Shown: positions 6,134-12,620 of the stretch, in pieces
How the letters are laid out: each line of letters opens with the position of its first letter
How positions within the stretch are numbered: position 1 is the stretch's first letter
From: Pseudomonadota bacterium
Lineage (GTDB): Bacteria > Pseudomonadota > Alphaproteobacteria > Azospirillales > Azospirillaceae
Assembly (NCBI GenBank): GCA_023416195.1
Contig: JAEZID010000401.1
Location: forward strand, 1-12,620
DNA length: 12,620 nucleotides
Direction of reading: 5' to 3'
Made by a program: the position numbers and the translations under genes
The notes under the pieces: model-generated
The model's database searches: none
What the model was told of the DNA's origin: nothing
The model's input: the letters and a program-made list of their open reading frames with translations, nothing else

Positions 6134-7525
6134 TCAAACCTTATAGGCCACGCGCAGGCCGCCCCAGTGGCGTCCACGGACGGTGATGGGCGCGGAAACG
6201 TCCTTCATCAGCACGAACTTGCCGCCGCCCATGTCGCGGCGATAGGTCTGCAACAGGAACGGCTTGGTGTTGCGCCCGGCGGCCAGCCCGACGCGGTCGT
6301 TGAAGATGCGGCGGTTGCGGCAATTCGCGGCGTTCCACACCGGGTCGGCGCCCTGCGGCTGGCTGAATTTCCGGTTGTGGGTCGGCAGGTAGCCGTTGGT
6401 GTCCAGCGCCACGCAGAAGACGATGCGGTCGTTCTGGCTCAGCACCGGTTCCTGAATTCCCGGCAGCACGCGGTCGCAGAACTGGGTGAAACGCGCCATG
6501 TGCTGCTGCGGGTTGGAGCCGGCGATCGGCTGGTAGGCCCGGTCGAACAGGTCGGCCTCGCTGACCTCGCCGCGCGCCAACGCGTCCTCGAAGTTGGCGG
6601 AGATCTTGGACGCCGCCTCGCGCACCAGCCGGATGAAGGGCGTGTCCACCGTCTCCACGTCCAGTTCGGCGGTGATGCCGATCAGGCGCTCGCTCATGCC
6701 CAGCAGGTTGTTCACGCGGTCGCGCGCCTGGGCCAGATTCTCGCTGGACAACTGCACGCCGACGGCGAGATCGGTGATCTCGCGCTCCAGCTCGTCGCAG
6801 TTGGCGCCGATCTCGGACGAAGCGGCGTCGATCTTGTCGGTCTCGTTGTGCAACTCGTTCATGGCGCGGCCGACCGTTTCGATCACCGTGCCGATGGCCG
6901 TTGTCCCCTCGCTGACCGCGCGCGCCTTGCTGGCGCTGGCCGAGCTTTCGGTCATCAGCCGTTGCGCCTGGTCGTTCAGGTATTTCAGCGTGGAGTCGAT
7001 CTCCGTCGTCGCCTCGCTGGTCTTCTTGGAGAGCGCCTTCACCTCGTTGGCGACGACGGCGAAGCCGCGCCCGGCCTCGCCCGCGCGGGCGGCCTCGATG
7101 GTGGCGTTCAGCGCCAGCAGGTTGGTCTGCTTGGCGATGGCGAAGATTTCCTTGGCGACCCGGCCGACGCGGTCCAGCGCCTCCTGAAGGCCGGCGATCT
7201 GCCCTTCCATGCCGCCGACGGCGGCGACCAGGGAATGGATGTCGGCCATCGACCGCTGCACACGGTCGTGGGAGGATTCAACCTCCTGGCGAGCCTGTTC
7301 GGTCACGTTGCGCGCCACCAGGGAGGCGGCGGAGATGCGCATCGTGCTTTGGGACATTTTCGTCCCGGTTTCGCGCAGCTGGGCAAAAACATTGGCTTGA
7401 TGGCCGAGACGGCCGTTAACGTCTTCGACGTGCCCCGCGATGTCCGCGATCTCGATGCCGAGGTTGCCGGCTTCGGAGGCAATGTCCGCGATCAGATGCC
7501 CGCGATTGCCGAGCGCACTGTCCAT
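6134..7525 (-). CDS. Soluble methyl-accepting chemotaxis protein with C-terminal sensor domain
   Basis: A 463-aa cytoplasmic chemoreceptor. It starts directly with the signalling coiled coil. The tip, I-A-K-Q-T-N-L-L-A-L-N-A-T-I-E-A-A-R-A-G-E-A-G-R-G-F-A-V-V-A, lies at about residues 130-160, with long helices on both sides that make a full antiparallel hairpin. From about 295 a C-terminal sensor domain follows, with FDRAYQPI (327-334), GYLPTHNRKFSQP (388-400), FLLQTYRRD and a final RHWGGLRVAYKV. This end is common on cytosolic receptors of alphaproteobacteria and is probably Cache/PAS-like. There are no membrane segments, HAMP domain or CheR-docking pentapeptide. I chose the ATG at 7525; a TTG 54 bp upstream (7579) is in frame but has no good ribosome site. 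The ATG itself has only a weak GGCGGTAG. It is 147 bp from the CDF gene, with its own leader. Confidence 0.9.
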   Translation of the reverse strand: MDSALGNRGHLIADIASEAGNLGIEIADIAGHVEDVNGRLGHQANVFAQLRETGTKMSQSTMRISAASLVARNVTEQARQEVESSHDRVQRSMADIHSLVAAVGGMEGQIAGLQEALDRVGRVAKEIFAIAKQTNLLALNATIEAARAGEAGRGFAVVANEVKALSKKTSEATTEIDSTLKYLNDQAQRLMTESSASASKARAVSEGTTAIGTVIETVGRAMNELHNETDKIDAASSEIGANCDELEREITDLAVGVQLSSENLAQARDRVNNLLGMSERLIGITAELDVETVDTPFIRLVREAASKISANFEDALARGEVSEADLFDRAYQPIAGSNPQQHMARFTQFCDRVLPGIQEPVLSQNDRIVFCVALDTNGYLPTHNRKFSQPQGADPVWNAANCRNRRIFNDRVGLAAGRNTKPFLLQTYRRDMGGGKFVLMKDVSAPITVRGRHWGGLRVAYKV

Positions 7526-7563
7526 TTCTACCGCCGTTTTTATGGTGAGAGTTTGTCGAACGC

Positions 7564-7622
7564 TTACCCCCCGTGGCAAGTATTGCCCGATTCTTGCAAT
7601 TCCGCAACACCATAGGGGGTAA
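7564..7622 (-). promoter_or_regulatory. Inverted repeat in the leader of the 463-aa chemoreceptor
   Basis: Perfect 8-bp arms TTACCCCC (7564-7571) and GGGGGTAA (7615-7622) flank 43 bp in the gap between the CDF gene and the chemoreceptor. Smaller stems lie between them: GGCAA-gta-TTGCC (7576-7588) and TTGC-aattcc-GCAA (7593-7606). The region is 40-100 bp ahead of the chosen ATG, where promoter or operator elements would be expected. A TGG...TTGC pair looks like a sigma-54 site but has the wrong spacing. Confidence 0.35.
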
Positions 7623-7672
7623 AACCACTCTCCGTCTTTCGTATGTCACGCCTTCTGGTGGAAAATCACCGC

Positions 7673-8593
7673 TCAGCCGAAGCCGCCTTCGGCAATCCGG
7701 TTGTCCAAGCGCTCGTCCGCAAGCCCGGCCGGCTCCTGATGGATGGTGACTTCGGCGTTGGAGAAGGCCTCGCGCAGTTCGGTCTCGATCCGGTCGGCGA
7801 TGCCGTGCGCGACGGCCACCGTCAGTTGCGGGTCGAGTTCCAGGTGAAATTCGATGAAAACGCCGATGCCCGTGCTGCGCGTGCGCAGATCGTGCATGCC
7901 GCGCGCGTCGCTATGGGCCTTGACCAGGGCGGCGATGCGGGCGCGATCCTCCTCCGGCAGTTCGCGGTCCATCAGGACGTTCAGCGCCTCCTTCCCCACG
8001 CCCCGCGCGCCATTCAGCAGGAAGGCGGCGATGCCCAGCCCGAACAGCGGGTCGAACGCCCCGATGCCGGTCCAGCCGGTCAGCAGGATGGCGGTGATGA
8101 CCGCCGCGTTCATCAGCAGATCGCCGGAATAATGCAGCCGGTCCGCCCCGACGGCGACCGATCCCGTCTGTTTGACGACGTGGCGCTGGAAGGCGATCAG
8201 GCCGGCGGTCAGGACGATGGACAGCAGCATGACGCCGATGCCCACCGCCCCTTCCCCGATCGGTTCGGGACGGATGAGGCGGCGCACCGCCTCGATCGTC
8301 AGGAACAGGGCCGAGCCGCCGATGAAGGCCGCCTGGGCCAGCGCCGCCAGCGCCTCCGCCTTGCCGTGGCCGAAGCGGTGCGCCCGGTCGGGCGGGCGCA
8401 GCGCCGTGTGCACCCCCAGCAGGGTCACCACCGAAGCCATCAGGTCGGTGCTGGAATCGATCAGCGACGACAGGATGCTGACCGAATCGGTCGTCAGATA
8501 GGCGGCCAGCTTCGCTGCGATCAGCACCGCCGCCACCGACACGCTGGCGTAGGTGGCGTGCCGGCGCAGCCGGTCGGTGTGCGCCTCGGTCAT
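7673..8593 (-). CDS. Cation diffusion facilitator, FieF-type divalent metal exporter
   Basis: A 306-aa inner-membrane metal/proton antiporter of the CDF family. It has six hydrophobic segments, then a cytoplasmic ferredoxin-like C-terminal domain (about 215-300) that binds metal at the dimer interface. With the first residue at the ATG 8593, the transport site is D46/D50 (SLIDSSTDLMAS) and H154/D158 (HYSGDLLMN). This is the DDHD set of E. coli FieF, almost at the same positions. The family signature HRFGHGKAEALAAL follows the second segment. Zn, Fe or Cd are likely substrates; the sequence cannot decide. A TTG directly before the ATG is not needed. GGGAGGG lies about 13 bp upstream. It begins 48 bp after the pdxH stop and may be co-transcribed with it. 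Confidence 0.92.
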   Translation of the reverse strand: MTEAHTDRLRRHATYASVSVAAVLIAAKLAAYLTTDSVSILSSLIDSSTDLMASVVTLLGVHTALRPPDRAHRFGHGKAEALAALAQAAFIGGSALFLTIEAVRRLIRPEPIGEGAVGIGVMLLSIVLTAGLIAFQRHVVKQTGSVAVGADRLHYSGDLLMNAAVITAILLTGWTGIGAFDPLFGLGIAAFLLNGARGVGKEALNVLMDRELPEEDRARIAALVKAHSDARGMHDLRTRSTGIGVFIEFHLELDPQLTVAVAHGIADRIETELREAFSNAEVTIHQEPAGLADERLDNRIAEGGFG

Positions 8594-8641
8594 CAAACCC
8601 TTGTCCCTCCCGGCCCTTCTTCAGCGGATCCGGGAGAAGTC

Positions 8642-9250
8642 TTAGGGGTAAAGCCGCTCCGTCGTCCACCGCGCCGGAGTCGCATCAGGATTGCCCTCCC
8701 GGGTGTAAAGGACGCGTTCGTGCAGGCGGAAGGGACGGTCCTGCCAGAACTCGATCCGGCGGGGCAGGATGCGGAAGCCGGTCCAGTGCGGCGGGCGCGG
8801 CACATGGCCGATGGCGAACTTGGCGGCGAACTGGGCCACGCGCTTTTCCAGCTCCCACCGGCCTTCAAGCGGGCGCGACTGCTGCGACGCCCAGGCGCCG
8901 ATGCGGCTTTCGCGCGGGCGGCTTTCGAAATAGGCGTCGGCCTCGGCGTCGGTGACCGTCTCCACCGCGCCCTCGACGCGCACCTGACGCTTCAGCGTCT
9001 TCCAGTGGAAGCACAGGGCGGCGTTGGGGTTGGCCAGAAGCTGCTCGCCCTTGCGGCTTTCGGTGTTGGTGTAGAAGACGAATCCGCGCGGGTCGATCCC
9101 CTTCAGCAGCACCATGCGCAGGGACGGCACGCCGTTCGCGTCGGCCGTGGCCAGCGCCATGGCGTTGGGGTCGTTCGGCTCGCTTCGGCCCGCCTCCTCC
9201 ATCCATTCCTGGAACAGCGCGTACGGGTCGCGGTCGGTGCTCTCACTCAT
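8642..9250 (-). CDS. pdxH: Pyridoxine/pyridoxamine 5'-phosphate oxidase
   Basis: A 202-aa cytosolic FMN enzyme that oxidises pyridoxine or pyridoxamine 5'-phosphate to pyridoxal 5'-phosphate, the last step of vitamin B6 synthesis and salvage. Family motifs are present in order: S43-L-R-M-V-L-L-K50-G, F-V-F-Y-T-N-T-E-S-R-K-G-E-Q-L (57-71, FMN phosphate contacts), S115-R-I-G-A-W-A-S-x-Q-S125, the E-F-W-Q segment (167-170), R175-L-H-E-R179 (substrate phosphate) and the C-terminal R-L-Y-P. The length is typical. The start at 9250 gives the usual N-terminus and follows GAGGCAG. A frame extension to 9343 has no homologous character. The order lipoprotein, J-protein and pdxH, divergently read, is one I associate with alphaproteobacteria. 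Confidence 0.96.
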   Translation of the reverse strand: MSESTDRDPYALFQEWMEEAGRSEPNDPNAMALATADANGVPSLRMVLLKGIDPRGFVFYTNTESRKGEQLLANPNAALCFHWKTLKRQVRVEGAVETVTDAEADAYFESRPRESRIGAWASQQSRPLEGRWELEKRVAQFAAKFAIGHVPRPPHWTGFRILPRRIEFWQDRPFRLHERVLYTREGNPDATPARWTTERLYP

Positions 9251-9424
9251 GGCTGCCTCGTCTTGCCCCTTTTGCGGGAAGAAATGCCGGTCACGGCTTG
9301 GTCTCAACTCACAGGCCAATTCACAGATAGCATAAGCTCGCATATATGAGTGACCGCCGATGCGTCATCCGTCCGGCGCGGCGGCACCCGAACCTTTCGC
9401 CCAACCTTATCGAAGGCACTCTCG
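9251..9424. promoter_or_regulatory. Divergent promoter region between pdxH and the lipoprotein gene
   Basis: These 174 bp must carry the start signals for pdxH (leftward) and the lipoprotein/J-protein genes (rightward). The middle (about 9320-9350) is AT-richer and has an 8-bp palindrome CATATATG at 9341-9348. A rightward -10-like TTATCG near 9406 and leftward TATGCTAT near 9327-9334 can be seen, but neither has a good -35 at the right distance. I do not name a promoter. Confidence 0.4.
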
Positions 9425-9892
9425 ATGTTCGTGAAGAAGATGGTCCCGGCGGCGATGGCCATCGCCCTGCTCGCGGGGTGCGCCAGCAGCGGGAAGGACC
9501 AGGCCAAGACCGACGGCGGCGTGATCGGCGGCGCCATCGCCGCGCAGTACGGCACCGGCAACCCGAAGCTGGCGTCGCTGGGCGTCGGCCCCCTGCTCGG
9601 CGCCTTCATCGGCAAGGACGTCGCCGCCGGCCTCGACAAGACCGACCAGGCGCAGGCCGAGGTCGCCGCGCGCCGCGCCTACGGCGGGCTGATCGGCGAG
9701 AAGGCCGGCTGGACCAACCCGCAGACGGGCAACTCCGGCGCGATCACCTCGATCCGCGATGGGTACAACAACGCCGGCCAGTATTGCCGGGAGTATCAGC
9801 AGACCGTGACCGTCAAGGGCACCACGGAGTTGGCGTACGGAACCGCTTGCAAACAGCCCGACGGTGCGTGGAAGATCGTCGCCAATTCGTAA
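9425..9892 (+). CDS. RT0821/Lpp0805-like surface lipoprotein (17-kDa antigen related)
   Basis: A 155-aa outer-envelope lipoprotein. The signal peptide (residues 1-18, K4-K5 then a hydrophobic stretch) ends in the lipobox L16-A-G-C19; Cys19 would be lipidated. After a short spacer comes a Gly/Ala-rich segment, G-G-V-I-G-G-A-I-A-A-Q through G-P-L-L-G-A-F-I-G-K, in the position of the glycine zipper of rickettsial 17-kDa antigens, followed by a conserved-looking L-D-K-T-D-Q. The end, NPQTGNSGAI...GQYCREYQQTVTV...AYGTACKQPDGAWKI, is the typical C-terminal module of this family, with two cysteines that may pair. I chose the ATG at 9425 (GAAGG upstream) over an in-frame start at 9350, since only this gives a proper signal peptide. 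Function in the family is structural or unknown. Confidence 0.88.
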   Translation: MFVKKMVPAAMAIALLAGCASSGKDQAKTDGGVIGGAIAAQYGTGNPKLASLGVGPLLGAFIGKDVAAGLDKTDQAQAEVAARRAYGGLIGEKAGWTNPQTGNSGAITSIRDGYNNAGQYCREYQQTVTVKGTTELAYGTACKQPDGAWKIVANS

Positions 9893-9925
9893 CCATCAGT
9901 CCCTGGTTTCCGGGGTGGGAAGTCC

Positions 9926-10894
9926 TTGTCCGTGTCCAACGCGCGCGATCCGTATCACATCCTCGGCCTCAGCCGCTCGGCGAGTTCCGATGACATCAAA
10001 AAGGCGTATCGCAAGCTCGCCAAGGAACACCACCCCGACCTGAAGCCGGGCAACGCCGCCAACGAGGATCGCTTCAAGGAGATCTCGGCCGCCTACACGC
10101 TGCTGTCCGATCCCGAGAAGCGCGCCCGCTTCGACCGGGGCGAGATCGACGCCTCCGGCCAGGAGCGGCACCACGGATTCGGCGGCCGCGGCCACGCCTA
10201 TTCCAACCGCGGCCGGGCCTACAGCAACGCCGACGATTCCTTCTTCGGCGGTGGGGGCGGCGGCGGTGACGACTGGTTCTCCGACCTGTTCGGCGGCGGC
10301 CGGCGGCGCGGCGGCGGCGGGACCGGCGGATCGTCGTCGGGCGGGCCGAAGGCGCGCGGCACGGACATCTCCTATTCCGTCACGGTGTCCTTCATCGACG
10401 CCGCGCAGGGCGCCAAGCGCCGCATCAACCTGTCCAGCGGCAAGAGCATCGACGTCACCATCCCGCCGGGGACGGAGGACCAGCAGAAGCTGCGCCTGAA
10501 GGGCCAGGGCCTGCCGGGCATGGGCGGCCTGCCGGCCGGCGACGCCATCATCGAGGTGCATGTCGAGGCGCACCCCTTCTTCACCCGCCAGGACGGCGAC
10601 ATCCATGTCGAGGTGCCGATCACGCTGAACGAGGCGGTTCTCGGCGCCACCATCCGCGTGCCGACGGTCAGCGGCCCGGTGGCGGTGAAGGTGCCGCCGG
10701 GGTCGAACACCGGCGCCACCCTGCGGCTGCGCGGCAAGGGCGTGGTCAATCAGAAGACCAAGCAGGCCGGCGACCAGTATGTGAAGCTGAAGGTCGTCCT
10801 GCCCGACCCGCCCGACGCGGAGCTGGTGAAGTTCGTCGAGGAGTGGGCCAAGACGCGCAGCTACGACGTGCGCCGGAAGGCGGGGCTGGAGTAG
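9926..10894 (+). CDS. J-domain co-chaperone without zinc finger (class B DnaJ, CbpA-like)
   Basis: A 322-aa cytosolic Hsp40 that would stimulate DnaK ATP hydrolysis and deliver unfolded clients. The J domain spans about 8-73 with H36-P-D38 intact. A long Gly/Phe/Arg region follows (about 88-142, with a run of seven glycines and two more Gly-Arg patches). Two C-terminal beta-sandwich client-binding domains follow from about 145 (GTDISYSVTVSF..., then a second unit from DGDIHVEVPITLNEAVLGA). The four CxxCxGxG zinc repeats of DnaJ are absent, so it is not the housekeeping dnaJ. The start is TTG at 9926 or GTG at 9932; GGGTGGGAAG lies upstream and cannot decide between them. It begins 33 bp after the lipoprotein stop and is likely in the same transcript. 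Confidence 0.92.
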   Translation: MSVSNARDPYHILGLSRSASSDDIKKAYRKLAKEHHPDLKPGNAANEDRFKEISAAYTLLSDPEKRARFDRGEIDASGQERHHGFGGRGHAYSNRGRAYSNADDSFFGGGGGGGDDWFSDLFGGGRRRGGGGTGGSSSGGPKARGTDISYSVTVSFIDAAQGAKRRINLSSGKSIDVTIPPGTEDQQKLRLKGQGLPGMGGLPAGDAIIEVHVEAHPFFTRQDGDIHVEVPITLNEAVLGATIRVPTVSGPVAVKVPPGSNTGATLRLRGKGVVNQKTKQAGDQYVKLKVVLPDPPDAELVKFVEEWAKTRSYDVRRKAGLE

Positions 10895-10907
10895 GTCCCT
10901 CCCCCGC

Positions 10908-11002
10908 CGCCGGTGTCAAAGAAAAGGCCGGCGCCGAAAGCGGTTGATGCGGTCGCCGCATGCATTCATCAATTGTCGCGAATTGCCGGAAACGGCCTTC
11001 GC
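10908..11002 (+). other. Hairpins between the J-protein gene and the FtsH-like gene
   Basis: The 125-bp gap has three inverted repeats. CGCCGG / CCGGCG (10908-10933, 14-base loop) follows the J-protein stop. ATGCGG-tcg-CCGCAT is at 10947-10961. The third is GCGAA..TTCGC (10978-11002) around a GCCG-gaaa-CGGC stem with a GNRA-type loop. No T tract follows any of them, so they could be a weak terminator, a processing site or a leader structure of the FtsH-like mRNA. Confidence 0.35.
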
Positions 11003-11019
11003 ACATGCCGTAGGATGCC

Positions 11020-12620
11020 ATGCCGCAGATCCCGAAAAAGGTACTTGTCGCCCTCGCCGCTATTGCCGCGCTTCTGCTTGGCTGGTTTGCCTTCGCGGCG
11101 TGGTCCGACTATTCCCGCACAAGCGCGGAGGAACCCGCGACCTACAGCGACTTCGTCGCGGCGGCCGAACGGGGCGAGGTCGCCTCGGTCCTGTTCGGCG
11201 GCGGGGCCGCGCATGTGACGACCCTGGACGGCAAGCGCCTGCGCGTCGTCGGGCCGGTGTCGGACGACCTGCTGAAGGAGCTGCGCGGGCGCAAGGTCGC
11301 CATCTCCTTCGATGACGGGCCGGGCGGGCTGGTGCCGCAGACCGTGACGGTGCTGGACAAGCTGGCGCCCTTCCTCGTCATCGGCCTGCTGATCGGCGCG
11401 CTGCTGCTGAGCGGCGGGCAGTTCATGGGCATGGGCCGGGCCACCCGCGTCCGCCCGCGCGACACCCGCACGGTGTTCGCCGACGTGGCCGGCGTGGACG
11501 AGGCCAAGGAGGAACTGCGGGAGACCGTGGAGTTCCTGCGCGACCCGCGCCGCTTCGCCATGGCCGGCGCCCGCGTGCCGAAGGGCATCCTGCTGGTCGG
11601 CCCGCCGGGCACCGGCAAGACCATGCTGGCGAAGGCGGCGGCGGGCGAGGCGGGCGTGCCCTTCTTCACCGCGTCGGGGTCGGATTTCGTGGAGATGTTC
11701 GTCGGGCTGGGTGCGGCGCGCGTGCGCAACGTCTTCAAGACGGCGCGGGCCAACGCCCCCTGCCTGCTGTTCATCGACGAGGTGGACGCGCTGGCCGGCA
11801 AGCGCGGCGAGTCCAACTCCCACTCCGAGCGCGAGCAGACCCTGAACCAGTTGCTGGTCGAGATGGACGGCATCGTGGACGGCGGCGACGTGGTGGTGAT
11901 CGCCGCCACCAACCGGGCCGAGATGCTGGACCCCGCCGTGACCCGGCCGGGCCGTTTCGACCGCCACATCCACGTCGGCCTGCCCGACGTGGCGGGGCGC
12001 GAGGCTATCCTGGGCGTGCACGCCGGCCGGCTGCAACTGGCCCCGGACGCCAGCATGCGGACGGTGGCGCGCGGCACGCCGGGCTTCTCCGGCGCGGAAC
12101 TCGCCAACCTGACCAACGAGGCGGCGCTGTCGGCGGCGCGCAACGGGCGCGTGGTCGTCACCATGGCCGATTTCGAAGCGGCCAAGGACCGCGTCCTGCT
12201 GGGCAACGAGCGGCGCAGCCTCGCCCTGTCCGACCACGAGCGGCGCCTGACCGCCTATCACGAGGCCGGGCACGCGCTGGTCTCCATCCGCTGCCCGGAG
12301 GCCGACCCGATCCACAAGGCCACCATCATCCCGCGCGGCCGGGCGCTGGGCATGGTCGTCCGGCTGCCGGAAGGCGACCGCGTGTCGGTGTCGCGGGCCA
12401 AGCTGGAGGCCGACATCGCCGTCGCCATGGCCGGCCGCGCGGCGGAGGAGCTGATCTTCGGCCCGGACGCCGTGACCACCGGGGCGGAGGCCGACTTCCG
12501 CGCCGCCACCGACATGGCGCGCCGCATGGTCACCGCCTGGGGCATGAGCGAGGCCATCGGCTTCGTCGCCCACGCCGGCAACGACCCGGCGGCCGTGCGG
12601 TCGGAGCGCACCGCCTGGCG
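11020..12620 (+). CDS. FtsH-type membrane AAA+ zinc metalloprotease, partial (C-terminus beyond the window)
   Basis: The first 533 residues of a membrane-anchored ATP-dependent protease. A membrane helix (about 7-28), a periplasmic domain of about 85 residues (YSDFVAAAERGEV start, as in FtsH) and a second helix (about 115-135) precede the AAA+ module. Walker A is G194-P-P-G-T-G-K-T201, the pore loop F-V-E-M-F-V-G-L-G, Walker B L-L-F-I-D-E254, and the second region of homology T-R-P-G-R-F-D-R. The protease domain has H414-E-A-G-H418, with D492 as likely third zinc ligand (GAEADF). All catalytic parts are present. The ATG at 11020 follows TAGGA. Compared with housekeeping FtsH the N-terminal domain is divergent and the usual Gly-rich linker before the AAA domain is short, so I think it is a paralogue and leave the symbol empty. 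It would degrade misfolded membrane proteins. Confidence 0.92.
   Translation, partial: MPQIPKKVLVALAAIAALLLGWFAFAAWSDYSRTSAEEPATYSDFVAAAERGEVASVLFGGGAAHVTTLDGKRLRVVGPVSDDLLKELRGRKVAISFDDGPGGLVPQTVTVLDKLAPFLVIGLLIGALLLSGGQFMGMGRATRVRPRDTRTVFADVAGVDEAKEELRETVEFLRDPRRFAMAGARVPKGILLVGPPGTGKTMLAKAAAGEAGVPFFTASGSDFVEMFVGLGAARVRNVFKTARANAPCLLFIDEVDALAGKRGESNSHSEREQTLNQLLVEMDGIVDGGDVVVIAATNRAEMLDPAVTRPGRFDRHIHVGLPDVAGREAILGVHAGRLQLAPDASMRTVARGTPGFSGAELANLTNEAALSAARNGRVVVTMADFEAAKDRVLLGNERRSLALSDHERRLTAYHEAGHALVSIRCPEADPIHKATIIPRGRALGMVVRLPEGDRVSVSRAKLEADIAVAMAGRAAEELIFGPDAVTTGAEADFRAATDMARRMVTAWGMSEAIGFVAHAGNDPAAVRSERTAW

Noticed and set aside
5762..6186. Small frames over the repeat cluster on both strands (for example 80 and 105 codons), which show an internal amino-acid repeat
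   Set aside because: The apparent protein repeat only mirrors the DNA palindromes. There is no ribosome site, and the frames end in unrelated sequence.
7590..7612. Sigma-54 promoter ahead of the chemoreceptor (TGG...TTGCA on the minus strand)
   Set aside because: The GG and GC elements are 12 bp apart instead of the required 10, so the site would not fit.
6122..7615. Rightward 497-codon frame opposite the 463-aa chemoreceptor
   Set aside because: The complementary strand encodes an unmistakable chemoreceptor; the rightward translation is His/Gln/Val/Arg-rich shadow.
7643..9349. Rightward 568-codon frame over the CDF and pdxH genes
   Set aside because: It spans two well-supported genes on the other strand and their gap, which no real gene would do here.
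10969..12573. Leftward 534-codon frame opposite the FtsH-like gene
   Set aside because: It runs antisense to all catalytic motifs of FtsH and has repetitive His/Gln/Gly-rich content.

Overview
The window is GC-rich, densely coded bacterial chromosomal DNA. It most resembles an alphaproteobacterium of the Rhodospirillales, plausibly Azospirillum or a close relative. The hints are strongly G/C-biased third codon positions, cytosolic chemoreceptors with the signalling domain first, and a rickettsial-type RT0821/Lpp0805-like lipoprotein beside a zinc-finger-less J-domain protein and pdxH. The genus is inferred from protein flavour and gene order, not from a marker gene. No tRNA, rRNA, CRISPR array, transposase or phage gene was seen.

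Layout. Bases 1-9250 are read leftward. In order of transcription they hold three groups. (a) pdxH and a FieF-type CDF metal exporter, then a 463-aa soluble chemoreceptor (9250 to 6134). (b) After a 378-bp gap with a cluster of hairpin repeats, a 344-aa short chemoreceptor and a 77-aa four-cysteine protein (5755 to 4388). (c) A metallo-beta-lactamase-fold hydrolase and an ArsB/NhaD (YbiR-like) anion transporter, then a GT2 glycosyltransferase overlapping a polytopic membrane protein cut by the left edge (4248 to 1). Bases 9425-12620 are read rightward: the lipoprotein, the J-domain co-chaperone and a second-type FtsH protease cut by the right edge. The only divergent promoter region is 9251-9424.

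How the genes fit together. The GT2/membrane pair looks translationally coupled and likely acts on a surface glycan. The hydrolase and transporter are probably co-transcribed. The two chemoreceptors are both soluble, with the sensor domain at the C-terminus, and should feed cytoplasmic signals to a CheA/CheW array encoded elsewhere. The right-hand block groups envelope and protein-quality functions (lipoprotein, J-protein, FtsH-type protease) next to vitamin B6 cofactor synthesis.

The least explained parts are the repeat cluster at 5925-6133, the minimal chemoreceptor tip protein, and the small Cys4 protein with palindromes before its start. Most of the rest is ordinary core or accessory metabolism.
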